Assembly (NCBI GenBank): GCA_002690755.1
Contig: NZFT01000109.1
Coordinates: 1 to 7,452 of the forward strand
Origin: Phycisphaerae bacterium
Lineage (GTDB): Bacteria; Planctomycetota; Phycisphaerae; Phycisphaerales; SM1A02
Direction: 5' to 3'
DNA: 7,452 nt
Shown: piece by piece, positions 1 through 6,369 of the stretch
Position numbering within the stretch: position 1 is the first letter of the stretch
How the letters are laid out: the number at the start of each line of letters is the position of its first letter
Translations under genes and position numbers: made by a program
The notes under the pieces: generated by a model
Told to the model about the DNA's origin: nothing
The model's input: only the letters and a program-made list of their open reading frames with translations
Databases searched by the model: none

Positions 1-10
1 CCGAGATCTT

Positions 11-1051
11 TCAATTCCGGGACCGGCGATCGGACCCGACCCTGCATGTATCGGCCAGAACGACCGCCAGCCCTTCAAGAGTCCGTGACGCATCCTGAGC
101 GCCCCCGCTCTTGAGGGCGAGATCGGTACCCACCGCGCGATCCAGCAGCCGAGCGGCCCGACGGCCTCCCATGCGACGCGCGGTGGCGAGCACCGGGCGG
201 GCATCGGGCCCCCAGAGTCGGAGTGACTTGCCGATCGAAGAATCCGTCCCCCCCGCCTCGAACTGACGGGCGCCCTCGTGAAGCTTCCGGCACAGATCGA
301 CCATCGCCCAGCTGAGCACCTGATCGGGCACCCGTGAGATTTCCTTGAGCGCCCGGAAGGTTCGAACCACGGCCCCGGCGTCCCCCCCGAGAATCACGCT
401 CTGAATCATCCACCCCTGCTCCTCGCGACTCGGTTCGACCATCGTTCGAACCAGTTCGAGATCGATCGTCGGCGGATCGCCGGCCGCCGCGGTCGACAAC
501 TTCGCGATCTCCATGTCGAGTCGGGCCAGTGAACTCCCGATCCGCTCCACGAGCAGTCCGGCCGCATCCCTGCCCAGCTTCGCTTCGTGCTGCTTTTCGG
601 CTCGGCCGATGCACCACGAGATCGCAGTGGCGGCATTGGGGGGATCACACGCGACCACCGCGCCCACCTTCACGATCGCCTTGTCGAGTTTTCCCGGACG
701 CCAGTCACCGGTGGTGCGAAGGACGAGGGTCGCCTCATCCATCGCGCTGGCCACGAAGGCCTCGAGCCCGCGGCGGTGGGACTCCCGCTTGACGAACGCA
801 TCCGCATTGTCGAGCACGACGAGCTTGTGCGACTGCATCAGCCCGTAGCTTCGAAGCTCGTCGAGCAGGGTCGCGAGATCCGTGGTCGAGCCCTCGAAAT
901 CGAATCGCTCCGGGGTCTCGCCCCGGGTCTCCTCCAGCCCGCGTTCGATCATCTTCAGGTACTGGGCGTGGAGATAGGACTCCTTGCCTTTGAGGAGAAT
1001 CACCCGAAAGGCGGGATCGAAGGTGAACGACTTGGCGGAAGCCTTGGCCAT
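11..1051 (-). CDS. holA: DNA polymerase III delta subunit (clamp-loader subunit)
   Basis: This protein is likely the delta subunit of the replicative clamp loader, which opens the beta sliding clamp for loading onto primed DNA in the cytoplasm. The product is 346 residues, close to the usual 330-345 for HolA. The N-terminal part has the family pattern: a strand ending in LLKGKESYL (residues 19-27), an acidic DFEG stretch near 51, then a segment with SYGLMQSHKLVVLDNAD (68-84) matching the 'F-F-x-x-R-L-V-V-l' region of delta. The middle has the helix LARLDMEIAKLS (about 174-185), the typical 'L-x-x-E-l-x-K-L' signature. The C-terminal collar region ends with ALKSGGAQDASRTLE, as in other HolA proteins. 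It lacks a Walker A motif, as expected for delta. It starts at an ATG; the nearest GGAG lies 17 nt upstream, too far for a good Shine-Dalgarno. It is transcribed divergently from the sensor kinase gene. Family identity is secure; the role is inferred from it. Confidence 0.9.
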   Translation of the reverse strand: MAKASAKSFTFDPAFRVILLKGKESYLHAQYLKMIERGLEETRGETPERFDFEGSTTDLATLLDELRSYGLMQSHKLVVLDNADAFVKRESHRRGLEAFVASAMDEATLVLRTTGDWRPGKLDKAIVKVGAVVACDPPNAATAISWCIGRAEKQHEAKLGRDAAGLLVERIGSSLARLDMEIAKLSTAAAGDPPTIDLELVRTMVEPSREEQGWMIQSVILGGDAGAVVRTFRALKEISRVPDQVLSWAMVDLCRKLHEGARQFEAGGTDSSIGKSLRLWGPDARPVLATARRMGGRRAARLLDRAVGTDLALKSGGAQDASRTLEGLAVVLADTCRVGSDRRSRN

Positions 1052-1130
1052 ATGAGCCGTTGATGGTACTCCGGCCCGACCGACCGTCCAGATCCCGCCC
1101 CCATCCTGAATGGTGTCGTAGACTCGGGGG
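1052..1130. promoter_or_regulatory. Divergent promoter region between holA and the FHA kinase gene
   Basis: These 79 bp separate two divergently oriented genes and must hold both start regions unless promoters lie inside the genes. On the plus strand TAGACT (1119-1124) fits a TAnnnT -10 element and would place the transcription start at about 1131, the GTG start codon itself. On the minus strand TACCAT (1068 down to 1063) is a possible -10 for holA. I see no convincing -35 (TTGACA-like) element for either, and no clear operator palindrome. The calls rest on short motifs and are tentative. Confidence 0.35.
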
Positions 1131-2720
1131 GTGTACTGCCTGCTCGTCGTCGAAGGTCCAGATTCCGGCGCCCGGTTCCTGCTGCCGGACCGTGAGCCTC
1201 AGTTGATCGGCCGATCGACCGAGGCCGTTCCCCTGCACGACGATTCGGTGAGCCGTCGTCACGCCGAGCTGACCCCCGACGAGGGCCGGTGGTGGATTCG
1301 CGACCTCGACAGCAGCAACGGCACCTGGATCAACGATCGCCCGATCGAAGATCGGACCCCGCTCGCCCCGGGCGATCGAATCCGGTGCGGCGACACGACC
1401 CTCGTGCTCGCCCGGGACGAGGAAGACGACTCGGCGGACTCGATTCGAGCGGCGGCCCCCACCCGGGCCCGCGTACAGGTCCTCCCCGCGTCCACCCCGA
1501 AGCCCATGATCGAGACTCGGCTGCTCCCGCTGTTCGAGCTGATCCACGATCCGGATGATCCCGACATTCCCGATCTGCCCGCCGAACTGGCCCGAGTCAC
1601 CGCCCAGCTGCTCGAAGCGGACGCCGGGGCGGTGATTCGGCTGGATGAAGATGGCGGTGCGACGACCGTTCCGGTGACCCGCGATCCAGACGGACGGACA
1701 CCGTCGGATGCCTTCAATCTTCCGCGAGCCCTCCTGGCCGCGACGCTCGACTCGGATGGGCCCCGGGTGGCGCTCATCGAGGATGGTCCGACCATCGCTG
1801 CCATGTCCCTTCGCGCGGGCGGGATGCCGCCCGCGATCCTGGCGGTGTCCGGGGCCGCCGGCCGAGCATGGAACGACGCGGACCTCGATCTCCTCGCGCT
1901 GATCGGCCGAGTCGCTGCCTTGTTGCTCGCGACGGACGATCGGCGAACCCATGCCAGTCGGACCGAGCGACTCGCCGCCATGGGTGAAGCGATCGCCGCC
2001 CTGAGCCACTCGATCAAGAACATCCTTCAGGGCCTTCGTGGCGGCGCAGACGCCATGGAACTGGCCCTCGACCGGGAGAATCTCGGTCTCGCCCGGGACG
2101 GATGGAAGGTGATGGCCCGAAATCTCGATCGGATCCTCGCGCTCAGCCTGAACATGCTGGTCTATTCCAAGGATCGGGGGCTCGACCTCGAATCCCGGAC
2201 CTGCCGGGACGTCGTGTCGGACGTGGTCGATCTCGTGGAGGCCGGGGCCAATCGGCGGGGCGTGAGGATCGACTGTGAATTCGACCCGGCCGAGCCGCCG
2301 ATCTTCATCGATGCCGACGCCCTCCATCAGGCGATGCTCAACCTCGTCGGCAACGCGATCGACGCCGCAGAGGGGGAGGCGGAGCCGATGGTCCGAATCT
2401 CGACCCGATTCGACCCGATCCGCGACCGGATGACGATCGACGTCGCCGACGATGGTCCGGGGGTCCGGGCGGATCGACGGACGAGGATCTTCGAACCGTT
2501 CTTTTCGACCAAGGGGCAGCGCGGGACCGGACTCGGCCTCGCGGTCGCCCGCAAACTGATCCACAAGCACGGAGGCGAGATCGATCTGGCCGAGGAGAAT
2601 CGAACCGGGGCGACATTCAGAGTCACGCTCCCGGCGTCAAGAGACGATGAACCGGATGCCGCGGGGACTCGAGGGCCTCGTGCCCTGCCCGGCGGCGATC
2701 TCGGCGTGGAATTCGAATGA
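1131..2720 (+). CDS. Soluble sensor histidine kinase with FHA and GAF-like domains
   Basis: This is a 529-residue cytoplasmic histidine kinase without membrane segments. Residues 1-95 form an FHA phosphothreonine-binding domain: IGRS at 26-29, the S-x-x-H pair S41/H44, and SSNGT at 61-65 are the expected binding-loop residues. Residues about 130-270 look like a degenerate GAF domain. The dimerisation/phosphoacceptor helix has the H-box LSHSIKNILQG with His293. The ATPase domain has an N-box around N404-N408, the G1 box D440-x-G442-x-G444, the F-box IFEPFFSTK (453-461) and G2 GTGLGL (465-470). The last ~28 residues are a charged, probably disordered tail. There is no receiver domain, and no response regulator lies in the window. 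The residue after the phosphoacceptor His is Ser rather than the usual Glu/Asp. The GTG start is forced: an in-frame TAG sits at 1119-1121, only 9 nt upstream, and the FHA fold begins at residue 3. Input is inferred to be a phosphothreonine protein, which would link it to Ser/Thr kinase signalling. Confidence 0.9.
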   Translation: MYCLLVVEGPDSGARFLLPDREPQLIGRSTEAVPLHDDSVSRRHAELTPDEGRWWIRDLDSSNGTWINDRPIEDRTPLAPGDRIRCGDTTLVLARDEEDDSADSIRAAAPTRARVQVLPASTPKPMIETRLLPLFELIHDPDDPDIPDLPAELARVTAQLLEADAGAVIRLDEDGGATTVPVTRDPDGRTPSDAFNLPRALLAATLDSDGPRVALIEDGPTIAAMSLRAGGMPPAILAVSGAAGRAWNDADLDLLALIGRVAALLLATDDRRTHASRTERLAAMGEAIAALSHSIKNILQGLRGGADAMELALDRENLGLARDGWKVMARNLDRILALSLNMLVYSKDRGLDLESRTCRDVVSDVVDLVEAGANRRGVRIDCEFDPAEPPIFIDADALHQAMLNLVGNAIDAAEGEAEPMVRISTRFDPIRDRMTIDVADDGPGVRADRRTRIFEPFFSTKGQRGTGLGLAVARKLIHKHGGEIDLAEENRTGATFRVTLPASRDDEPDAAGTRGPRALPGGDLGVEFE

Positions 2721-2842
2721 ACTTCCCGCGACCAGAAACCGGTCCTCGAGACCGTAGGAAGACGGCATCCGCCGCCGTACCGCCGTATCATCCTGCCCCA
2801 CGTTCCGGCCACGACCATCGCACGAACCGCACGGACGACCGC
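2721..2842 (+). promoter_or_regulatory. Leader of the clpP pair with candidate -10 element
   Basis: An ATG at 2717 overlaps the kinase stop (ATGA) and opens the clpP frame 42 codons early, but this stretch looks non-coding. It uses rare-type codons (AGG, GTA, CCT, TAT, CGT) and its third-position G+C is about 64% by hand count, well below the genes around it. I therefore read it as the leader of clpP. TATCAT at 2786-2791 matches TATAAT at five of six positions and could be the -10 box, giving a 5' leader of about 45 nt. No good -35 is visible. Confidence 0.4.
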
Positions 2843-3538
2843 ATGCACGACCATTCAACCCCAGGCTTCCTCCCGAACCCCTTCGACGGCCTCGACCCAA
2901 CCGCGACCGGACCACGCGGATCCATCGATCCCCGGAATCCGATCGCCTCGGTGAACTACCAGCGGACGCGGGAGATGTCGATCGACGAACTCCTGCTTGA
3001 GAACCGGGTGGTGTTCCTCATCGGCGAGATCAATCAGGCTTCCGCCGCCCGCGTGATGATGCAGATGCTCTACCTCGAGAACCAGAAGCGAGGCCAGGAC
3101 ATCCAGCTCTACATCAACAGTCCCGGCGGGGCGGTCGACGACACCCTCGCGATCTACGACACCATGCAGTTCATCTCGAGCGAGGTCGCGACCTACTGCA
3201 TCGGACGCGCCTACTCGGGCGGATCAGTGCTGCTGGCCGCGGGTCAGCAGGGCAAGCGACACATCCTTCCGCACGCCAAGGTGATGATCCATCAGCCCTA
3301 CGGCGGCGTCACCGGCCAGACCACGGACATCCAGATCCAGGCCGAGGAGATCGTGAAGGCGAAGCAGACCCTCAACGAAATCCTCGCCCGACACACCGGG
3401 CAGGAGGTCGCGACGGTCGCGGCGGACGGCGAACGCGACAAGTTCTTCGACGCTCAGGAAGCGCTGGCGTACGGGCTCGTCGACGAGGTCGCCGAATTCC
3501 CGCCGAACAAGGGCATCAAGAATCCCGAGTCCAAGTGA
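2843..3538 (+). CDS. clpP: ATP-dependent Clp protease proteolytic subunit, first paralogue (complete triad)
   Basis: This is a ClpP serine peptidase subunit, part of the barrel that degrades proteins delivered by ClpX, ClpA or ClpC. From the ATG at 2843 it has 231 residues, against about 194-210 for typical ClpP. The catalytic triad is complete: Ser125 in GRAYSGG, His150 in MIHQP, Asp199 in ERDKFF. The oligomerisation/substrate strand has INSPGG (91-96) and the handle keeps PYGG followed by [10 protein letters not shown]. The nucleophile loop reads AYSGG rather than the usual AASMG, a visible deviation next to the active Ser. About 40 residues rich in Pro, Gly and Asp precede the [18 protein letters not shown] segment where the ClpP fold begins; this could be a propeptide or an altered axial loop. 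No strong Shine-Dalgarno precedes 2843. A start at 2717 is possible but would add 42 residues with poor codon use. The second clpP follows after 22 bp, so the two are co-transcribed and probably co-assemble. Confidence 0.92.
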   Translation: MHDHSTPGFLPNPFDGLDPTATGPRGSIDPRNPIASVNYQRTREMSIDELLLENRVVFLIGEINQASAARVMMQMLYLENQKRGQDIQLYINSPGGAVDDTLAIYDTMQFISSEVATYCIGRAYSGGSVLLAAGQQGKRHILPHAKVMIHQPYGGVTGQTTDIQIQAEEIVKAKQTLNEILARHTGQEVATVAADGERDKFFDAQEALAYGLVDEVAEFPPNKGIKNPESK

Positions 3539-3546
3539 CCGGCGAC

Positions 3547-3552
3547 AGGAGA
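3547..3552 (+). promoter_or_regulatory. Strong Shine-Dalgarno for the second clpP
   Basis: AGGAGA lies 8 nt before the ATG at 3561, inside the 22-bp gap between the two clpP genes. It is among the best ribosome binding sites in the window, fixes the start of the second clpP and supports translation from a shared message. The first clpP has no comparable site, so the second subunit may be translated at least as well as the first. Confidence 0.7.
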
Positions 3553-3560
3553 CGACCGAA

Positions 3561-4187
3561 ATGACTCTCGTTCCCATCGTGATCGAAAAGACCGGCCGCG
3601 GCGAGCGTGCCTACGACATCTACTCGCGGCTGCTCAACGACCGAATCATCTTCTGCGGCGGACCGGTCGCGGACGACATGGCGAATCTCGTCGTGGCCCA
3701 GTTGCTGTTCCTCGCCAACGAGGATGCCACCGCCGACATCTCCATGTACGTGAACAGCCCCGGCGGCAGCGTGACCTCAGGACTCGGCATCGTCGACACC
3801 ATGCGGTTCATCCCGAACGACGTCTCGACCTACGTCATCGGGCAGGCCGCGTCGATGGGCTCGGTGATCGCGTGCTCCGGCGCGAAGGGCAAGCGCTACT
3901 GCCTGCCGAACAGCGAGAACCTGATGCATCAGCCGCTGCTTCACGGCGTGCTGGAAGGCCAGGCCACCGATCTCGAGATCGAAGCCCGGCACATCCTCCG
4001 GATGCGGGACCAGATCTACCAGATCTACCACCAGCAGACCGGCCAGACGGCCGAGAAGGTCGCCGCGGACTGCGAGCGGAACAACTGGCTCACCGCCTCC
4101 CAGATGGTCGACTACGGCCTCGCCGACGAGGTTCTCGAACACCTTCCGGAAAATACCGACGCCAAGAAGCCCGAACCGGGCGACTGA
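3561..4187 (+). CDS. clpP: ATP-dependent Clp protease proteolytic subunit, second paralogue (Asn in triad position)
   Basis: This is a 208-residue ClpP. Its N-terminus ([22 protein letters not shown], abbreviated here to VPIVIE...DIYSRLL) closely follows classical bacterial ClpP, including the axial-loop residues. Ser98 sits in the canonical GQAASMG elbow and His123 in LMHQP. The third triad residue differs: aligning with E. coli DTERDRF, the sequence here is DCERNNW, which puts Asn174 (codon AAC at 4080-4082) where the catalytic Asp belongs. The loop after the His reads [13 protein letters not shown], two residues longer than the usual PLGGYQGQATD, and loses the GG pair. The rest of the handle helix ([12 protein letters not shown]) is normal. 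The C-terminus ends in a short charged tail. It lies 22 bp after the first clpP, with a strong Shine-Dalgarno. Identity as ClpP is certain; reduced or conditional activity, and a mixed complex with the first paralogue, are inferences. Confidence 0.93.
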   Translation: MTLVPIVIEKTGRGERAYDIYSRLLNDRIIFCGGPVADDMANLVVAQLLFLANEDATADISMYVNSPGGSVTSGLGIVDTMRFIPNDVSTYVIGQAASMGSVIACSGAKGKRYCLPNSENLMHQPLLHGVLEGQATDLEIEARHILRMRDQIYQIYHQQTGQTAEKVAADCERNNWLTASQMVDYGLADEVLEHLPENTDAKKPEPGD

Positions 4188-4202
4188 TCCCGCCGGTTTC
4201 GG

Positions 4203-4227
4203 CATACTGTGATGGACACCCCGGGGT
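4203..4227 (+). promoter_or_regulatory. Candidate promoter and palindrome upstream of the MoxR gene
   Basis: CATACT at 4203-4208 (four of six matches to TATAAT; TACTGT at 4205-4210 fits TAnnnT in an overlapping register) could be a -10 box giving a transcript that begins near 4215. Just downstream is a perfect 10-bp palindrome, ACCCCGGGGT (4218-4227), a possible operator. No -35 element is apparent. If used, this promoter would place the following hairpin inside the moxR leader. Weak evidence. Confidence 0.3.
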
Positions 4228-4228
4228 A

Positions 4229-4265
4229 CGACGGGTCGTCGAAGACGACTCGTCGGCCTCATTTT
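4229..4265 (+). terminator. Strong intergenic hairpin with short T run: terminator or attenuator
   Basis: CGACGGGTCGTC (4229-4240) and GACGACTCGTCG (4244-4255) form a 12-bp stem, with one G-U wobble in RNA (4234 with 4250), closed by a GAA loop (4241-4243). A run of four T (4262-4265) follows after GCCTCA. It begins 41 nt after the second clpP stop and ends 26 nt before the moxR ATG. The stem is stronger than any other I found in a spacer of this window. The gap of six bases between stem and T run makes it an imperfect intrinsic terminator. It may instead be an attenuator, or a 3'-end stabiliser of the clpP message. It does not include the moxR ribosome binding site. Confidence 0.5.
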
Positions 4266-4270
4266 GGAGA
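4266..4270 (+). promoter_or_regulatory. Ribosome binding site that sets the MoxR start at 4282
   Basis: GGAGA is 11 nt upstream of the ATG at 4282. A TTG at 4264 opens the same frame six codons earlier, but it overlaps this GGAGA and has no site of its own at a useful distance, so the ATG is preferred. Confidence 0.6.
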
Positions 4271-4281
4271 ACTCCATCGCC

Positions 4282-5301
4282 ATGCCGGACTCCCCGAACG
4301 AAGACATCGCCGCCGCCGTCCGGAAGTTCGCCGAGGACTACGGACGGGTCCGCCAGGAGATCGCCAAGGCGGTCGTCGGCCACGATGAGATCGTGGACGG
4401 CGTGCTCACCTGCCTCTTCGCCGGTGGACACGCGCTCCTCGAGGGCGTGCCGGGCCTCGGCAAGACGCTCTTGATCCGGTCGCTCAGCGAAGCATTGCAC
4501 CTGCAGTTCAATCGGATCCAGTTCACGCCCGATCTGATGCCGGCGGACGTGACCGGCACCACCATCGTGGTGGAAGCCGACGGCAATCGCGAGTTCCAGT
4601 TCCGGAAGGGACCGATCTTCGCGCAGATCGTCCTCGCCGACGAGATCAACCGCGCGACGCCGAAGACGCAATCCTCGCTGCTGGAGGCGATGCAGGAGAA
4701 GTCGGTCACCGTCGGCGGCGAAACCCACATCCTCGACAAGCCCTTCTTCGTGATGGCCACCCAGAACCCGGTCGAGCAGGAAGGCACCTATCCGCTCCCC
4801 GAAGCGCAGCTCGATCGCTTCTTCTTCAAGCTGCAGGTCGGCTACTCGTCCCGGTCGGACCTCGCGGAGATCCTCGATCGAACCACCGCGGGCTACGACG
4901 CATCGATCCAACAGGTCCTTGACGCGCCCGCGATCGTCGAACAGCAGCGACTCGTTCGACGCGTCGGCATCACGCCGAGCGTCCAGGACTACGCGGTCCG
5001 GCTGGTGCTGGCGACGCATCCCGACGGCCGATTCGCGACCCCCAACGTCAACCAGTATTTCCGTTTCGGCGCGAGCCCTCGCGCGGCCCAGACCCTCGTG
5101 CTCGCCGGCAAGGTCAGAGCCCTGCTCGACGGGCGGACCAGCGTGGCGGCCCAGGACATCCGCGAAATCGTCCTCCCGGCCCTGCGACATCGATGCCTCC
5201 TCAACTTCGAGGCGGAGGCCGAAGGCGTGAGCACCGACGAGGTCATCACCAACATCGTCGAAACGCTGCCCACCGAAGCGGCGATCGAACAGCCCGCCTG
5301 A
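4282..5301 (+). CDS. MoxR-family AAA+ ATPase
   Basis: This 339-residue protein is a MoxR-type AAA+ ATPase, a group of cytoplasmic chaperones that use ATP to remodel or assemble protein complexes, often with VWA-domain partners. Walker A is GVPGLGKT (55-62) with Lys61, and Walker B is IVLADE (116-121). The following INRATPKTQSSLLEAMQE (122-139) is the MoxR hallmark. Sensor 1 is in ATQNP (159-163, Asn162), followed by EGTYPLPEAQLDRF (167-180). The sensor 2 region is FGASPRA (262-268) with Arg267, and a C-terminal lid domain follows. Length and motifs are all normal, so it is probably an active ATPase. MoxR genes usually sit next to a DUF58 and one or more VWA genes; none is present here. Instead an outer-membrane-type protein follows after 30 bp in the same direction, and clpP genes precede it across a 94-bp gap containing a hairpin. 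The substrate cannot be named. Confidence 0.92.
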   Translation: MPDSPNEDIAAAVRKFAEDYGRVRQEIAKAVVGHDEIVDGVLTCLFAGGHALLEGVPGLGKTLLIRSLSEALHLQFNRIQFTPDLMPADVTGTTIVVEADGNREFQFRKGPIFAQIVLADEINRATPKTQSSLLEAMQEKSVTVGGETHILDKPFFVMATQNPVEQEGTYPLPEAQLDRFFFKLQVGYSSRSDLAEILDRTTAGYDASIQQVLDAPAIVEQQRLVRRVGITPSVQDYAVRLVLATHPDGRFATPNVNQYFRFGASPRAAQTLVLAGKVRALLDGRTSVAAQDIREIVLPALRHRCLLNFEAEAEGVSTDEVITNIVETLPTEAAIEQPA

Positions 5302-5331
5302 CGAACCACACGATCCGCTCCGGAGTCCACG

Positions 5332-6345
5332 ATGAGCCGTCTTCCACGACCTCGAACCATCGCCTCGATCGCCCTGATCACCACCGCGATGCTCGCCCCG
5401 ACGCTGGACGCCGACCTGCTGCTCCTTCTTCAGGACGAAGCGGCGCCGGATGACACGATCGTCGACGGGCCAGACCCGATCGCGGCGACCGACCGGGGTG
5501 TCGTCCTCGAGTACAAGCCGTCCGGCGGCTACGTCCACGAATTCGGCGCCGACCTCTCCGGCGGCGGCTCGCTCTCGGTCGATCGCGGGTTCGCGGCGTT
5601 CAAGGTCGAAATCGATCCCGGTGGTGATTTCAAGGGCAGCGTCGGCGTCGCCTGGGGTGGCGACTGGTACCGGTTCGACGGAACGTCCGATCTCTCCCCG
5701 GCGCCGGGGGTGGCACCGTGGTCGGACATCCAGGCGATGGCGATCCTCGGGAGCATGAGCTGGCAGATCGACCGCGAATGGTCGACCACCGTGGGGCTCA
5801 ATCTCCGGTTCGCCGGCGAGCGTGACGCGGACGTCGGTGATTCGATGACCGTCGGCGGCTTCGGCGCGATCAGCTACGCCTTCAGCCGGACGTTGTCGCT
5901 CGGGGCCGGAGCGATCCTCTCCTCGCAGATCGAGGATTCGCTCCTGGTGATTCCCGCCCTCGTCATCTACTGGCAGGCGACGGACACCATCATCGTCTCG
6001 AACGTGCTCGGCCCGGAGGTCTATCCGACCGGCGCCGGAATCGAAGTCGCCTGGCGACCGGACCGAGTCCGTGAAGTGGCGATCGGGACCCGGTACGAAT
6101 CGCGACGTTTCCGGTTGGACGACGCCGGCCCGGCGATTCGTCGCAACGGCGTGGGTGAGGACACCGGCTACCCGCTCTGGGCCCGGGCGACCTGGCGCTT
6201 CGAGAGCGGGTTCCGACTCGACCTGGTCGGCGGCATCTCACTTTTCAACTCCTACCGGCTCGACGATGCGAACGGCGACGAGATCGCGAAGACCGATCTC
6301 GATCCGGCCCCGTTCGTCGGAATCTTCGGCAGCTGGCGGTTCTGA
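5332..6345 (+). CDS. Secreted outer-membrane beta-barrel protein, DUF6268-like
   Basis: The product is 337 residues. It starts with a signal peptide: basic RLPRPR, a hydrophobic stretch at about 10-25, and a possible cleavage site after LDA (25-27). The mature part is built of alternating polar and hydrophobic strands with aromatic girdle residues and glycine turns, for example AILGSMSWQI, TTVGLNLRF, GGFGAISYAF and RATWRF. It ends in GSWRF, with the C-terminal Phe expected for insertion by the BAM machinery. RFRLDDAGP (259-267), GVGED (273-277) and DLDPAPFVGIFG (322-333) resemble, from memory, the DUF6268 outer-membrane barrel family; a domain search would settle this. No enzyme motif is seen, so the function is unknown; porin-like or structural roles are possible. 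GGAG at 5322-5325, 6 nt before the ATG, supports the start. It is 30 bp after moxR and very probably co-transcribed with it, and its stop is 24 bp from the stop of the convergent gene. Confidence 0.8.
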   Translation: MSRLPRPRTIASIALITTAMLAPTLDADLLLLLQDEAAPDDTIVDGPDPIAATDRGVVLEYKPSGGYVHEFGADLSGGGSLSVDRGFAAFKVEIDPGGDFKGSVGVAWGGDWYRFDGTSDLSPAPGVAPWSDIQAMAILGSMSWQIDREWSTTVGLNLRFAGERDADVGDSMTVGGFGAISYAFSRTLSLGAGAILSSQIEDSLLVIPALVIYWQATDTIIVSNVLGPEVYPTGAGIEVAWRPDRVREVAIGTRYESRRFRLDDAGPAIRRNGVGEDTGYPLWARATWRFESGFRLDLVGGISLFNSYRLDDANGDEIAKTDLDPAPFVGIFGSWRF

Positions 6346-6369
6346 ACGGACGCGTCGCGACCCGCGAGA

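Noticed and set aside
735..2570. 611-codon open frame on the minus strand opposite the kinase gene
   Set aside because: It is antisense to a gene with clear FHA and kinase motifs and overlaps the holA start. Its composition (Arg, Gly, Asp, His rich, no domain) is what GC-rich codon bias produces in the opposite frame.
2740..2754. Hairpin CGGTC-CTCGA-GACCG after the kinase stop as a terminator
   Set aside because: The stem is only 5 bp and no T run follows.
2717..2842. ATGA overlap suggesting a translationally coupled, 42-residue longer ClpP
   Set aside because: The extra codons have poor G+C at the third position and rare-type codons, and contain a candidate -10 element; the ATG at 2843 is preferred.
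4090..5538. 482-codon open frame on the minus strand opposite the MoxR gene
   Set aside because: It lies antisense to the MoxR Walker motifs, spans three plus-strand genes and shows only low-complexity Arg/Asp/Val/Gly composition.
6346..6369. Terminator between the convergent barrel and FrhB-like genes
   Set aside because: Only short CG-rich self-complementary words (GTCGCGAC, CGCG repeats) are present, with no T run on either strand.
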